Source: Isoetes taiwanensis
Lineage: Eukaryota > Streptophyta > Lycopodiopsida > Isoetales > Isoetaceae
Length of the DNA: 64,000 nucleotides
Assembly: GCA_021234155.1 (NCBI GenBank)
Contig: JAJEKV010000032.1
Coordinates: 2,326,783 to 2,390,782, forward strand
Direction: 5' to 3'
Part shown: positions 45,966 through 57,680 of the stretch, in pieces
Numbering within the stretch: position 1 is the first letter of the stretch
Layout of the letters: each line of letters opens with the position of its first letter
The notes under the pieces: generated by a model
Seen by the model: only the letters and a program-made list of their open reading frames with translations
What the model was told of the DNA's origin: nothing
Database searches by the model: none
Translations under genes and position numbers: made by a program

Positions 45966-47291
45966 TAAGTACTACGATGGAAAAGCGGATAGGAACCAAG
46001 TCGGGGACAATCTACAACACCAGCTACCAAATTCAGGCCACTCATAAAAGGCACCGGAGTTCTTCTGGCAGAAAATTTACATCAAGTACCCAAGATCTAC
46101 AGAAATGGCACACTGTTTGAATGCAGGTCCTTATATGTGTTCTCACCATATAACCTAAGAGGCAAGAATCCATAAATTCATAAATTCCAAGGGCTGATGC
46201 TACTTCTAACAGTGTTTATTGCCAAAGATCCCGCTCAAAGCTACTCCTTTTTGCGTTTAGTGCCAAAAGCCCCTGTTGTTCTGTTTTCCAGTACTCTTCT
46301 TCCAAAGGTTCGTCAAAACAAATTAAGAAGTAAGATCAATTCATCTGGAGAAAAATCTAACCCTGATTTTGCAGCCATGTTCGTCACATGTCCAACCTTG
46401 CTCGTGTATAACCGAAGACCAGATTAACAGTCCGTTCCCAAAAGAAGAGGAATTGATCCACAGATCTGCAACAACAGATTGAAATTGCAATAGAATAAAA
46501 TGCTATAGCATATAATGGAGCAACAGATATCGTCTCTTAGCATACCCGATTCTATAATATACATGAACATATGAAGCTAGAAAGCCATTAACCTCGAGAA
46601 GCTGTTCTATTTTAACAAAATTTGCAACAGATCCTTCCATAACAACACTTTTTTGCCATAAAGAGTGCATGTGGAGTAGAACCCTAAATATAGTCTCCCC
46701 ATAGCCATTGTAATATCCAATGATTAAAGCTATATATTTCATATTCCAGAAGAAATTTGCTCACCAATTCCTTGAATATTGAACCTTTTCCAGCATTACT
46801 GCTTTCAGGAGGCCTTCCCTCCTCATTTCCCAGGCTTCCAGCCTCTAGCCAGTCGCTTCATCATCGAGAAAGCTTACAAATTACCTGAACTTGCCTCTAC
46901 AGGCCCATCGCTACTCGCCATTTCCGCTTCGCAAACCTGCAGGAAATACAAACTCATGGCTACCATTCAAGAAACAGCACCACCCGGCCAGCCTCCAAGT
47001 GATTCGAAAGAAATCTGCCAGGGAGGCCTTTAAACAGGCCGATTCTAGCAAGCGTAGAGGAAAAATAGGGCTTTCAGACATGCCAAAACTGTATGGCATG
47101 CAAATCCGACCATCCATGCACAATCATGGCAGAAACAAAACCCTGTTCAAGGGCCACAAACATTTTGACAAAAAAGAAAAGAAAAAAAAAATCAACTAAA
47201 AGTCATTGGAAACCTACTCCCTCCATGAATAGCTCTTTCTATTTGCCTCAACAAATTATTTTTGGTCATGCAAATGACGTTGCAAAGCATT
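45966..47291. other. No gene seen
   Basis: Short frames on both strands, none with motifs. Part of this could be the 5' region of the HUH gene. Confidence 0.4.
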
Positions 47292-47447
47292 TGCTACAGA
47301 TTGTTGCAGATAGAATTACGTGGCAAGCTGACTAGGCTGCATGTCTCATGTGAAGAGCCACAATTGCACCTACTTGTATGCCACGATTGGGGATGTTCCA
47401 ACCAAGCCTGATTAATTCTATTTTGTTCTTCCTTTGTATTTGTAAGA
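47292..47447 (+). repeat. Left LTR of the outer element
   Basis: About 156 bp; the core 47319-47447 aligns with 61968-62121. It lacks about 25 bp (AGTTGGCGATCCAAGCCAAA and neighbours) present in the right copy. The primer site starts at 47448. Confidence 0.6.
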
Positions 47448-48098
47448 TGGTACTAGAGCAGGAACCCGACCTGCCAAGAGGAGTTCTTGAGACTTACATG
47501 CTAAGAAGATGAAGAAAAGGAAGAAAACCAATGGAGATGAAGTGCTTCCATTGATGGCTGATGGGGTATAAAAGGCTCAGGGTGGTTTCCCATGGGCCCA
47601 AAACCTCAAGGTTTTCTTGAGGTCAGACGTACATCTTCGGCGTTCCTATGAACACCTCACCTAGAGGAACTCAGGTCTCAGACCTGAAAATGAAGACTTG
47701 GGACTTCATTTTTGAATGCTGAGGTCATGACCTCGTTTTGTTTTCCCCGGTTTTTACACAAATTTTCTTGTCTTTTGCCCGTTCATGCCAAGAAAGATAG
47801 GATTAGACGTTGCTTCATGGGAATGAGGCAGCTCTTGTGTGCAGGTCGACCTTCAGATATTTTGAGGTCCACAAGCTCATGGGAAGCTGCCCTCAGAGCA
47901 TCAGGCTGATGGGCTCGAGATAGAAGACTCAGTGCAGCAAATTGAGGAAGTTTAAAACCTGTCATTGCAAATTGATGCAAATATACTTGATCGGGACGAA
48001 ATTCCCAAGGCAGAAGTAGTCATTTCAAGACAAATTGAAGCAAGTCAGCGGCAGTATTTCATGACCGTTGAAGAAACTTGGTTCGCGGAGGATGCCGC

Positions 48099-49735
48099 TG
48101 TGACGGTCCAGGGGAATATACGCTATAAATACGCATATTCCTGGATCCGTCACTATACAAGTCTATCATTCATAGCCTTGTATACCATAGGAGTGGCACT
48201 AGGGGGCATGGCCAAGTTATTCTCATAACTTAGCCAACCATAGGTTAAGCCATTATCCATGTGGCCTTAACCTATTGGGGCACCGCCACACAGGACTCAC
48301 CCGATTGGTGCCACGTGGCATCCTAGGTGGACCTAACTTATATAGGCATAAACCCTAACCCTAGACCTCTTTTCCAGCCCTAGCACCCAGAGACTCACCT
48401 ACTCGTTCGAAACCCCGTTTCGAACATCGTTTGTTGTGGCATAGACTGGTGCAGCAGCCCCAGTAGGGTAGACTCGTTCTTGGAGCAAGAGCAGCATCAC
48501 GTGAGTCGAAGACCATGGAGGCACACGGATCTGGAGGGAGAGCATCAGGAGCAGGTATGTAGGATAGTAGTTGTGATAGCTCATCTGGAATTAGCATTCC
48601 AGATATGCTAGTATCTTGTATCTAGAGTAGAGCCATCCTAGAACCCACATTCAACATCTTGAACCCTAATCAAGGAACCCTAACTATTAGTTAGTTGTAT
48701 GATTAGGTTAAGATGTTCTTCTTATGATTATTCTCATGATGATTATGTGATGATGGTTGATCATGTTTGCTCCTCTTGTATTGGGAAGGGGGGTAGAGAC
48801 CTAGAGCCATATGTAGTATGCACCTAGAGTAGATCCCTTAGTTCCTATTAGTTGCGGCCTGTGCATAGGAGCCCACCGGGCTATGGAGGCTATGATATGA
48901 CTCAGCACCAGATAACGGGGCTAGAGGGAAAGTGGAGGGAGGATCCCTGCCGAGTGGGGGCTTCGGGGGATCCCATAGTGGGCTAGGCTTATGGTGGGTC
49001 GCCGTGTGGGCGAGCATGGGTCCGGACACCCCCGGGGCAATGGTGTTGCCACGCCTCTCGAGAGCTGCAAGTGATGGCTTGGCTCGTTTTGGGGGGGGCC
49101 GGGTCAGTGCGAATGGGTGTGTCGCCACGATTCTCTAGCCGCCCACGGCACCTCTAGACCCTGGGAAGGGGAGATGCAACCCTTCCTGCCTCATCGGACC
49201 AGGGAGATGCAACCTGGAGTAGTCCCGATGGGTGATACCATGGGATTGCGTTTCCGGAAGGCTAGAGTCCTGTCAGAGCCTGATCTAGCCCATCGCAAAG
49301 TATGCGGGGAGGGGCGGATGGAGTGGTCAACCCTAGCCATTGTTCTATGCCAGCCCTCGCCATCGCCATGACTCGGTCTGCTCTATCTTGAGGCCTAGCC
49401 GGTCAGTCACCCTCCTTACGAGTCTGAGCCGGGGTAGGAGCTCTCCTGTTTTATGGTTTGTGATTATCATCTATGCATTGGTTTATGTGCGATGCACTAC
49501 CCTCCGAGGTAGTATTTGTGTATGTTTTATGCTAGTTCTGACGTGTTATCGCTTCCGCTGTTATAGGAGCCCATAGGGGAAGGGCGCGCAAGACACCTTC
49601 GTGTTCCCTCCCCGCACTAAGAGTTACCTCGAGAGTCGCGGGGGTAGGCGAAGGGCCCATGCGGTTCTTGAGCGGGATGGGGATTTCTGCCGGGTATCTG
49701 GTGAAGGCGCCCGTATGTTTAGCGAGGGCGTCACA
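48099..49735 (+). repeat. 5' LTR of the chromovirus
   Basis: It is 1637 bp. The first 54 bases form a hairpin: TGACGGTCCAGGGGAATAT pairs with ATATTCCTGGATCCGTCA around a TATAAATA-containing loop. A G-box CACGTG (48312-48317), a TATA box TATATAG (48339-48345) and a telo-box AAACCCTAA (48350-48358) mark a probable promoter, with transcription expected near 48370. Confidence 0.92.
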
Positions 49736-49736
49736 A

Positions 49737-49750
49737 TGGTATCAGGCGAT
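49737..49750 (+). promoter_or_regulatory. Primer binding site, initiator tRNA-Met type
   Basis: TGGTATCAGGCGAT starts two bases after the LTR. The usual plant sequence is TGGTATCAGAGC. One base separates it from the LTR end. Confidence 0.8.
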
Positions 49751-50310
49751 GTTCTTGGTTGACCAAGAACTAGCACTGACCATAACTATGAAGTAGTCTA
49801 ACAGGCCTATAGGGGTGTGGAATAAACATTCCACCATCGAACCGCGAAAATGGGGGAAAAATTTTTCTCCTAGGTAGTGGGTCAGGAATTAGGCTAAGTG
49901 TTAGACGAAGAATTGTGAGAGGCAAACGAATTTTCTAGTAAAATTGGAGTGAAAATTATGCATCTGCATCAAATTTCACCTAAAATGGGTCGAAGAATCA
50001 TGCCAATCAGAGGCCCAGGTGAAAAATGGCGCAAATTCATAAATTGCACTTCGAACCATTAGGAAAATTCGAAAAATTAAAGATAATATCAATTAATATA
50101 GGTTAATATGTACATTAATAGTTAAATAATTAATTAAATATCTTGTAATTAATAAGGGGGGGCTAATAAATAGGGGTAATTATGGTAGGAGAATATTCCC
50201 AGGGACCCTCCTTTTTAAATATCTGACACCTCATTTTTCTCTCTCCAACCCTTCACCTCAAACCTTCTCTTGCTTGACCCTTTCGTCACCCGTTTTCTGA
50301 ACCATAAGAT

Positions 50311-50952
50311 ATGGCCCGCACCAAACAAACTTACAGGAAGACTGGACCAAGACCGACCCTCTCCATGGCGCAGGCAGCAGGACCCCGACGCGAGGCCACC
50401 CTACCCCAAGTGGCCGGAACCACCTAAGGTGGTGAAGAAACAGAAGGTAGGGGAGCGGGCATTCGCGCTGCAGCAGGACCGGGAGTTCAAGAGAAAGATG
50501 GTGGCATACAAGGAGTACCTCCGTCATTTGGGCCAGGTACAATGAGTGGTATTACCCGGCAGGAGGTCAGCCGAGGGAGCGTCGTAGTGGGGGGGCAGGC
50601 AAAGAAGAACCAGCCCAAGCCACCCCCACCAAGGCGAGAAAAACCGAGAGGGTTCACCCGCAGACACCCAAGCGGCACATGCCCGGGTGTTTAGGGAGAT
50701 TCGGCACTTCGGATGTGCACGAATCTCCTTATAAGGAAGCGCCGCCGGCGTCTCCTTAGGGAGGTTTTGCAGCGATTAGGACGGACTACTGGGGTAACCC
50801 CTCTGATGACCCGGGCTCTGCAAGAGGCCTCCGAGGCAGAGCTGGTGCAGCTCTTCGAGGAGGGAAACCTCTGCGCCATCCATGCTAAGCGGGTAACCCT
50901 TATGCCTAAGGATATCCACTTGGCACGGAGGATCCGCAGGGAGAGGCCCTAG
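50311..50952 (+). CDS. Histone H3-like protein captured in a chromovirus
   Basis: The ATG at 50311 opens [15 protein letters not shown]. Canonical H3 starts ARTKQTARKSTGG, so Lys4, Arg8 and Lys9 are kept, Ala7 is Tyr and one residue is lost after Lys9. A long basic, proline-rich middle ([28 protein letters not shown]) has no counterpart in H3. The fold begins near 50672 with PKRHMPG, then FREIRHF (50690-50710; H3 LREIRRY) and [14 protein letters not shown] (H3 LLIRKLPFQRLVREI). It ends with [20 protein letters not shown] and [20 protein letters not shown], stop at 50952. The H3 tail is thus about 75 codons longer than normal. As written the frame changes at least three times (about 50420, 50640-50690 and 50710). 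The ending is of canonical H3, not CENH3, type. Function is unknown; nucleosome entry or mimicry of a Lys9 mark target are possible. Confidence 0.85.
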
Positions 50953-52618
50953 GCCTCAAATTTTGTAAATTTTGTAGAAGAACTAAAATTTCCATGTAAT
51001 TATGTTCCTCATTAATATAAAAGTTCTTTTCCCTCTGTAAAATTGTCCTTGAAATGTAGAAAATAGAACCCAATTGCGGTAGAATTCTTCATAGCATGTC
51101 TAGAAATACCCCAGAAATCATAACTACAACAAAATTTTGGCAAAAAAATCATCAAAAATGCAAAAATTGGGGCCAGTCGGGTGAGACCGCGCCAATGGCC
51201 TCTGCGTCCCCGACGCGGGCGCGTTTCGCGCGGATTCACCCGCCTACCCCCAAAATCTTGCTTTTAGATGTCAGTTTTGCACAAAATAAGTTGCTAGTTA
51301 GGTTAGAAGTGGCCCAATTAGCCATATTAGCATCTTCAAATTTCCTAAAATGACCAAAAATTGACCCAAAACAGGCCAACCCGGGTGAGGCCAAGGCCAA
51401 AGCAGCGTCTGCGTTCATGACGGAGGCCATCATGTGATTCACCCGGGTCGGGCCATCTTTGGCCCAAATTAGCCAAATTTGATCCAACAAATTGCCATGT
51501 AGTGTTTCTTGCTTCGTTTTGCTTAAGTTTGCACTTCATGGTAGTTCATTTGGACACCCAGAGCCATAGAACCAAGGTCGTCTTAGCTAACACCTTTCTG
51601 CACAAATCCCGAGGTCACCCATAGTCTATAAAAATAGGCCTCATTTGCCATTTTTCTTCCCTCTGAACTGCTCCCGGCCCCTTAGGCGATTTTCGACCCT
51701 CCAGCGATCTTTGCAAGCCATTTTCTACACCCTTTCACGCTCAATGGGCCCGGCAACTTTGAGAGATGGTATAATCTTTGCCCGACCATATCCATGTGCT
51801 TCGGTAGATCAAGCTTTCTACGTGTTTGATCACTTGTTTGATCTTCACGCAACCTTGACTAGAACACCCTACTACCACGAGACATTATGTGCCGGTATGA
51901 CCGGCGAGGGGTCCTACCTTGGGAAGTTAGGCGCCTCCTAGGGGAGGAATTGGGTTTCCCTTGAGACACTTACCCAAGCTTTAGGGTGAGAGTTGGCGGG
52001 ATCGAGGCAAGAAGCGGCTATGGGATAGGACTAGAACCATGCCCGATTACATGACCTGCGGACATAATAGGCACTGGTACCTTTCAGCCCGAGACGACCC
52101 TTGCCCTCTTCATGCATTATAAGTCAATCAACAAAGTAGGGGAACCCTCTGTTCAGCCCTTAGACTTAGCGCCACTTTCGATGCCGTAGGGCCCAGGATC
52201 AAATCCACGAATATAGAGTCCTCCGCCCTCACGAATATTTCCCCGGCACCCGTCGGGCGACCATCTCTCTGAGATCCATGAAGACTACTGGCGGCTAGGG
52301 GAGCGAGAACCCGAGAATGGGGAGGGGGGAGGCAACAAGAATGCGGAGATATGCGTCGAGGCATGGCGGCGGCGTGAGAAGGGCTCTTGATCCACCGGTC
52401 GGCATCACGGCCTTGTCGCCAATAGTCATCGGCGGCGAGGAGTACATTTTGCAAATGACATCCTCAATCTGTCCCTCTTGTCGAGGAGCGGGGGTCTTGA
52501 ATCGGCGAGCTCTTGGGTATGATAGCACGGGAAAACCCACTGAGACATCATCGACTACTCATACCGGGGAGATCCCAAGGGAGTTTGGCGGAGAGACACT
52601 CTTATCTTTGGGGAGACA
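50953..52618 (+). other. Untranslated or broken coding region between the H3-like gene and ORF2
   Basis: Two related units, about 51172-51243 and 51384-51445, each start CGGGTGAG and end ATTCACCCG, so the ends of each can pair. A frame at 51645-51941 (ARPYPCASVDQAFYVFDHLF) and one at 52317-52631 (TALSPIVIGGEEYILQMTSS) may be broken N-terminal parts of the ORF that follows. I recognise neither. Confidence 0.4.
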
Positions 52619-53290
52619 ATGTCGGATATAGCAGCCTATCGGCAGAGATATAAGAGATCTATCGACAGCAGGGAGCCTATCATCTCGGAGGAGGAGTTCA
52701 GTGAATCTGAGCACACTCTACAAACCCGGGGAAGGGCCCAAGCTCAAGCCCGACCCGATTCGAGCAGGAGCATGAGGGAAGGGTCCAGCAGCATTAACTT
52801 GGACAACGCAACCAGTATGTGGAGAGATCATGAAGACCTCATGGCGGTGGATGCCTACGGCGAAGCAGCTCAAAGGAAGGGCACTGGATCGCGAGGCGTA
52901 GGGAAAGGTGCAGCACTTCGCTACTATCTTCCAGCCCTCAGCCAGGGGCAAATGATAGTCTTCCACAAGGAGTTCAGCCCAAGGGGGGAAGAATCCGTGG
53001 CACTTCTCATAGCGCTTTCGGGCTTCGGGCAGCACTCGAAGATATACGCCCATGCCGATCACATCATTCTTTTCAACAGGGCAGTCGCGCTCCATTGCCT
53101 CGACTTTGCGAGAGGACACTTGAGGGATGCAACACTTTCAGTGGTAGCAGCAACAGCACCAGAACTCCCGGAACCAGAGATGGCCCGAGCACTTGAAGGA
53201 AGATCAACGAGGAACATCTTGCGCAACCTCGGCAAAGGCCTCCGATTCAGGGATGTCAAGAACTTCTTCAGGCTTTCCGGAGGCCACTGA
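52619..53290 (+). CDS. Unrecognised chromovirus ORF upstream of gag
   Basis: This is an unbroken 223-residue frame starting MSDIAAYRQRYKRSIDSREP. The first 80 residues are polar and disordered-looking. The rest looks folded: LRYYLPALSQGQMIVFHKEF, SVALLIALSGFGQHSKIYAH, FNRAVALHCLDFARGHLRDA. It ends NILRNLGKGLRFRDVKNFFR. It has no zinc knuckle, protease or envelope features. It lies 280 bp before gag in the sense strand, where most Ty3 elements have no gene. It could be a second captured or accessory gene, or a diverged gag N-terminus. Confidence 0.5.
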   Translation: MSDIAAYRQRYKRSIDSREPIISEEEFSESEHTLQTRGRAQAQARPDSSRSMREGSSSINLDNATSMWRDHEDLMAVDAYGEAAQRKGTGSRGVGKGAALRYYLPALSQGQMIVFHKEFSPRGEESVALLIALSGFGQHSKIYAHADHIILFNRAVALHCLDFARGHLRDATLSVVAATAPELPEPEMARALEGRSTRNILRNLGKGLRFRDVKNFFRLSGGH

Positions 53291-53570
53291 ATAGTTGAAA
53301 AATTTCTTAAATTTGTGCTAAATGTTCTTGTACCCATTGTGCTAAGATACATCTGCTTTATTATGTAATCCTTATGTATTAATGACTATTAACTGGTTTG
53401 TCAATGTAAGGCTTTGTATGATTTCTTATAACTAAAGATAATTCAATTTGCAAGTAAAATTGATCGTTGCCTAACCTAATAACATGTATTAATGATCAAT
53501 CCTTGCAGCAAGGAACTCAAGTGCAGGGTCTCAGGACCAGCACCGACCACGCAATTGGGTACCAAGGAAT

Positions 53571-54817
53571 TTGTTTGGCAGGGAACAAGAAGATGTTGAG
53601 CAGGATATGTCACCAGAGGCAGTCAACGCAAGGTTGGTGCAGATGAGGAATCAGATGCAACACCTCATCAACTGGGCGACACCTCTCATGAATACACAGG
53701 AAGATGGTCACCCACCTCCACCTTGTTTTCCGGGTGGGGATGAAGTCCCTCAGCAGGAAGGGGAGGGCAACCAGGGGAACGTCAGGGACAAGAGACGAAG
53801 AAGGAGAACCAGGAGTCCATCATCATCTAGTTCCAGCTCATCAGATAGTTCTTCCAGTGACGATAGCTCTAGCTCCGACAGTGAGTCTGACACACCTAAG
53901 GCAAGAAAAAGGGCAAGAAAGACGGATGACTATCAGAAAAAGGTGGATAGTGCTATGAGCAATGTGTGGAAGACAAGGAAGCTGGGCCAGTTTTCAGGGA
54001 AAGACAGATCAGGCATGGAGGCGGAAGCATGGCTGGATGAAATGGAAGAATTTGGCAACTCATACGGTATGAAGGACAAGGACATAGGGAAAGTTGCTAC
54101 AGCTAACCTTATTGGACCGGCAAGGATCTGGTGGAAGGGATATGCTAAGTCCAACAAGGCGAAGAGGAATAATTGCGGGTTTAAGACCTTGACAAGGCTT
54201 TCTTTAAGCACTATGTGCCGAGGTCTCATACTAGTAGGCAGATTCAGCAGTTTTTCTGAGGTTGAATCGGGGGTACCTTATCGGTGGCTAAGTATACGAA
54301 GAATTCATGAGACTTAGACTTCATGTCGGGAGTATCGAGAAAGGCAAGCGGTGGACACCTATATTGAGGGTTGAACAGCAATATCAAGAGGCTTGTTAGA
54401 GCAATCAACCCAAGGTCGATTCGCGAGAGGCGAAGATAAAGCTATAAGTTTGGAGGAGGCACCGGCAACTCCATGAGAAGCGATCAACCTTCAGGGGTAA
54501 GAGTTCAGAGGCGTGCTCGGGGACAATATCGGGGTAAGCAATCAGCGACCTACACCATCGGGGGCCAGCAGCAAGGTAAGGATAAGAGCAAAACTTTTGG
54601 GGACCGTAAGCCACAGAATGCATCAGGGGGAAGTGCTCTTAAGCGTCTCCTAGACAGTCTGCCGAAGGAAAAGAGACAGGAATGCATTGAGAAGAAGTTA
54701 TGCTTCAGGTGCTTCCAGCCAGGGCACAGGACACATGATTGTCCATTCGTCATGCAGTCAGCTTTGGCAGAACTCTTGGATTGGGACTCCCCAACAGGGA
54801 CGAGGGCGGGGCGATGA
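53571..54817 (+). CDS. Gag of the chromovirus (broken)
   Basis: The frame 53571-54317 begins with an acidic segment and a long serine/aspartate run (53810-53890), then the capsid-like core: KLGQFSGKDRSGMEAEAWLD and KVATANLIGPARIWWKGYAK, which match the retrotransposon gag domain. The frame breaks near 54190 and returns at 54473-54817 with the CCHC zinc knuckle CFRCFQPGHRTHDC (54701-54742). Gag forms the particle and binds RNA. The serine-rich insert before the core is unusual. Confidence 0.85.
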
Positions 54818-55549
54818 GCAGGGGGAGGGCCACGACTTCATAGATGGTGAGTGTCACATATGTGCAAACATTGAGTCAGATGAGATAGAGAATCAGTCAA
54901 CTGTCATTGCGGCTGATGGGATCATAGATAGTAATCCTTATGTAGTCCTCATAGATACAGGTAGCTCTCATAATTTTGCATCTCCTAGATTGGCTGCTCT
55001 AATGAAGAACAAGGTATTGAAGTCTAAGCCAAGGCCAGTAGCTATGGCAAGGGCCATTCGGCACACTAAGGGGAGGAGGATCACCTTTGACATAGACCTT
55101 AGTGGGGCCAAATGGCCGATGGGAGCAGAAGTCATGGATATTGGAAGGTATGATCTTATAGTGGGAATGGAATTTTTGAAGCCAGCCAAAGCCATGATTG
55201 ATTGCGACCGGAATGAAGTCTCCATGACGGCACACGAGGCAATGACAAGTTGATAGTGAAAGGTAAGAAGCTAGAATCCCCTATGCGGTGTATTTCTTTG
55301 AAGCAGCTAAGGAAGAGTATAGAAAGGAATAAGGTGGATTACATCTTGAGGATGGAATCAGTTGAGCCAGGCAAGCAGGATGGAAGTGACACAAAGGGAA
55401 ATCAGCTGCCCAGGCAGATAGCAAGGCTTATTTCAGAATTCAGAGATGTATTTCCGGATGAAATCCGGCAGCTGCCACCTTATAGGGGTGTAGAATGTGA
55501 GATCACATTGGCTCGGGATCTGAAAGCCTACCAAGAAGGCGCCATATAG
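54818..55549 (+). CDS. Aspartic protease and start of reverse transcriptase
   Basis: The frame 54687-55253 carries VVLIDTGSSHNFASPRLAAL, with the catalytic Asp at about 54954, and later YDLIVGMEFLKPAKAMID, typical of Ty3 proteases. The next frame (55250-55549) reads RLISEFRDVFPDEIRQLPPY, the conserved linker ahead of reverse transcriptase. The overlap of TGA and ATG at 55250-55253 may be a shift caused by indel rather than a true start. Confidence 0.85.
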
Positions 55550-56325
55550 AATGAGCATCGAGTTGTGAGCTCAAGAAGCAGTGCGAGGAATTGCTCGAGC
55601 TTGGATTTATAAGAGCAAGTGTGTCTCCTTTGAGACACCTATACTCTTTGTCAAGAAGAAAGATGGGAGCTTAAGAATGTGCATAGACTATCGCATGACT
55701 CAATAAGCGGGCGATAAAGAATAAGTATGCATTGCCAAGGCGGATGACCTAATGGATCAGCTACAAGGAGCAAAGGTATTCTCTAAGATTGATTTAAGAT
55801 CAGGATACCATCAGATAAGAATAAAGGAAGAGGACATCCATAAGACCGCTTTTAAGCAGCGGTATGGTCATTTTGAGTTCTGATAATGCCCTTTGGATTG
55901 TCGAGCGCTCCCATAGCGTTTATCGCCTCATGAGCGATATCTTTGAGACTTCTTGGATGAGTTTGTTATTGTCTTCTTGACGACATCTAATCTCTGACAA
56001 GTCCCTTGAAGAGCATTGTCGACACCTCGGGGAAAGTGTTGGAGAAGTTGAGGCGTCATGGGTTGTATGGGAAGCTCTCTAAGTGCCACCATCGCAATGG
56101 TAGGGTGGAGTACTTGGGGCATGTAGTAACATCGAGGGAATCTCCACAGATCCATCTAAGATTGAGGCAATAGTTGATTGGCCAGCTCCAAGGAATGTGG
56201 CGAAGTAAGAAGCTTTTCGGGTTGGCGGGGATACCTGAGAAAGTTAAGTGAAGGACTTTGCTAAGTGGGCGTCCCCTCCGCCCGGACCTCACTAAGGCCA
56301 AGAAGATTAAGGATTGGGCTAGCCA
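55550..56325 (+). pseudogene. Reverse transcriptase domain, frameshifted
   Basis: Pieces in all three frames spell the Ty3 polymerase: [61 protein letters not shown] and, at 55960-55996, the catalytic FLDDI box with one base missing. At least five one-base indels occur within 500 bp, most next to CG. As written there is no polymerase product. Confidence 0.85.
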
Positions 56326-57680
56326 TTGGTTAGAGAAAGTCAAGCTTCTTTTGAGAAGCTTAAAGAGGCCTTAACAACAAAGACACCGGTGCTTGTTCTC
56401 CCGGATCCGAGTAAGGATAAGTTGGTAGCAACGGATGCAAGCAAGATAGCAACAGGGGCAGTCTTGATGCAAGAAGGAAGGGTAGTCGCCTACGACTCAA
56501 AGAAGATGAACGACGCCGAGCAACGCTACCCAACCCATGATCAGGAGCTCCTAGCCATTGTCAGGGCATTGAGGATATGGAGGCATTATCTGCTGGGAAG
56601 GAAGTTTCAGTTGGATACTGATCATCAGAGCCTTCAGTATCTTTTCACCCAGCCACTCCTCAACTTAAGGCAAAGGAGGTGGATGGAATTCCTTGAGGAG
56701 TATGATTTTGATATTATATATAAGCCTGGTAAGCTTAATGTTGTAGCAGATGCCCTCTCCAGGAGACCATTTCAGACAAGGACGCATTGTAATGCGATTT
56801 CCACTCTTTCGAGTGAGTTCGGCAAGAAGATTGAGGAGTCCTTGCCAACCGATGTGGACTTCAAGGAGGTGTGGGAAAGCCTCTCCAAGGAAGCCAGAAC
56901 AGACAAGGAGCGGGAAGCCTTCAAGCATTTTAAGAAGGAAGGCAACCTGTTATACCATAAGCATAAGTTGTGTGTGCCCGAATCTTCAGGGGTAAGGAAG
57001 TTAATTCTTCATGACACACATAACAGCCCAATAGCGGGGCATGCTGGCTTCATGAAGACCTATTTCAAGATTCGAAGTAGTTACTTCTGGCCAGGAATGA
57101 AGAGGCAGATAGCTGCATATATTCGGGATTGCCAGTTATGTCAGCAGACCAAGGCAGAGCAACTGCGGATTCCGGGTGCTTTAGAGCCATTGGGGGTGCC
57201 AAATGCAAAGTGGGAGGTCATAAGCATGGATTTCATCACAGGACTCCTAGAACTCTTGAGGCAAGGATGCATTGATGGTTGTAAGTAGATAAGTTATCTA
57301 AGATGGCACATTTAGGTGCCTTGCAAGGCACCGGACACCGCATTAGACTTTGCCAAGTTATTTGTAAGGAGATTTTTTAGACTCCATGGCATGCCTCGGG
57401 AAATAATATCGATAGAGATTCTAAGTTCATGAGTGCCTTTTGGCGGGATCTCTTTAGCACCATCCGGACGAAGCTCTCCATGAGTACGGCATATCATCCA
57501 CAAGCGGATGGCGGACGGAAAGGGACGAATCGGATCATTGAAGACATGCTTGAAGCTATGTGTGGAACAAAGCGGTCAAGTGGGATGAGTACATTCACTT
57601 GGTGGAATTCGCCTACAATAGTGCCAAGGGGAGTCATCTCGGATGTAAGCCTTTCATGGTGAACTACGACTACGGGTGCT
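56326..57680 (+). CDS. RNase H and integrase of the chromovirus
   Basis: The frame 56326-57288 gives RNase H (KLVATDASKIATGAVLMQEG, ELLAIVRALRIWRHYLLGRK, TDHQSLQYLF), the tether VVADALSRRP, then the integrase zinc domain (HDTHNSPIAGHAGFMKTYF, CQLCQQTK). The core starts with WEVISMDFITGL (first Asp). After a shift near 57250 it continues in pieces: SKFMSAFWRDLF, STAYHPQADG and the Glu segment NRIIEDMLEAMCG. Integrase inserts the cDNA; the core has at least three frame changes here. Confidence 0.9.

Noticed and set aside
48350-48364. Telomeric repeat
   Set aside because: Only two CCTAA-type units occur, in both LTRs, so this is a promoter motif and not a telomere tract.
50713-50952. CENH3 (centromeric H3) identity for the retroelement histone
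   Set aside because: The C-terminus has the canonical [11 protein letters not shown] and MPKDI.LARRIR, and the N-terminus the canonical ARTKQT. CENH3 differs at these places.
50311-50952. A host H3 gene next to the transposon
   Set aside because: LTR and PBS lie 0.6 kb upstream and gag, pol and the second LTR downstream, with one target duplication around the whole.
52718-53119. Minus-strand 133-residue ORF
   Set aside because: It is the antisense shadow of the 223-residue sense ORF in a GC-rich stretch.
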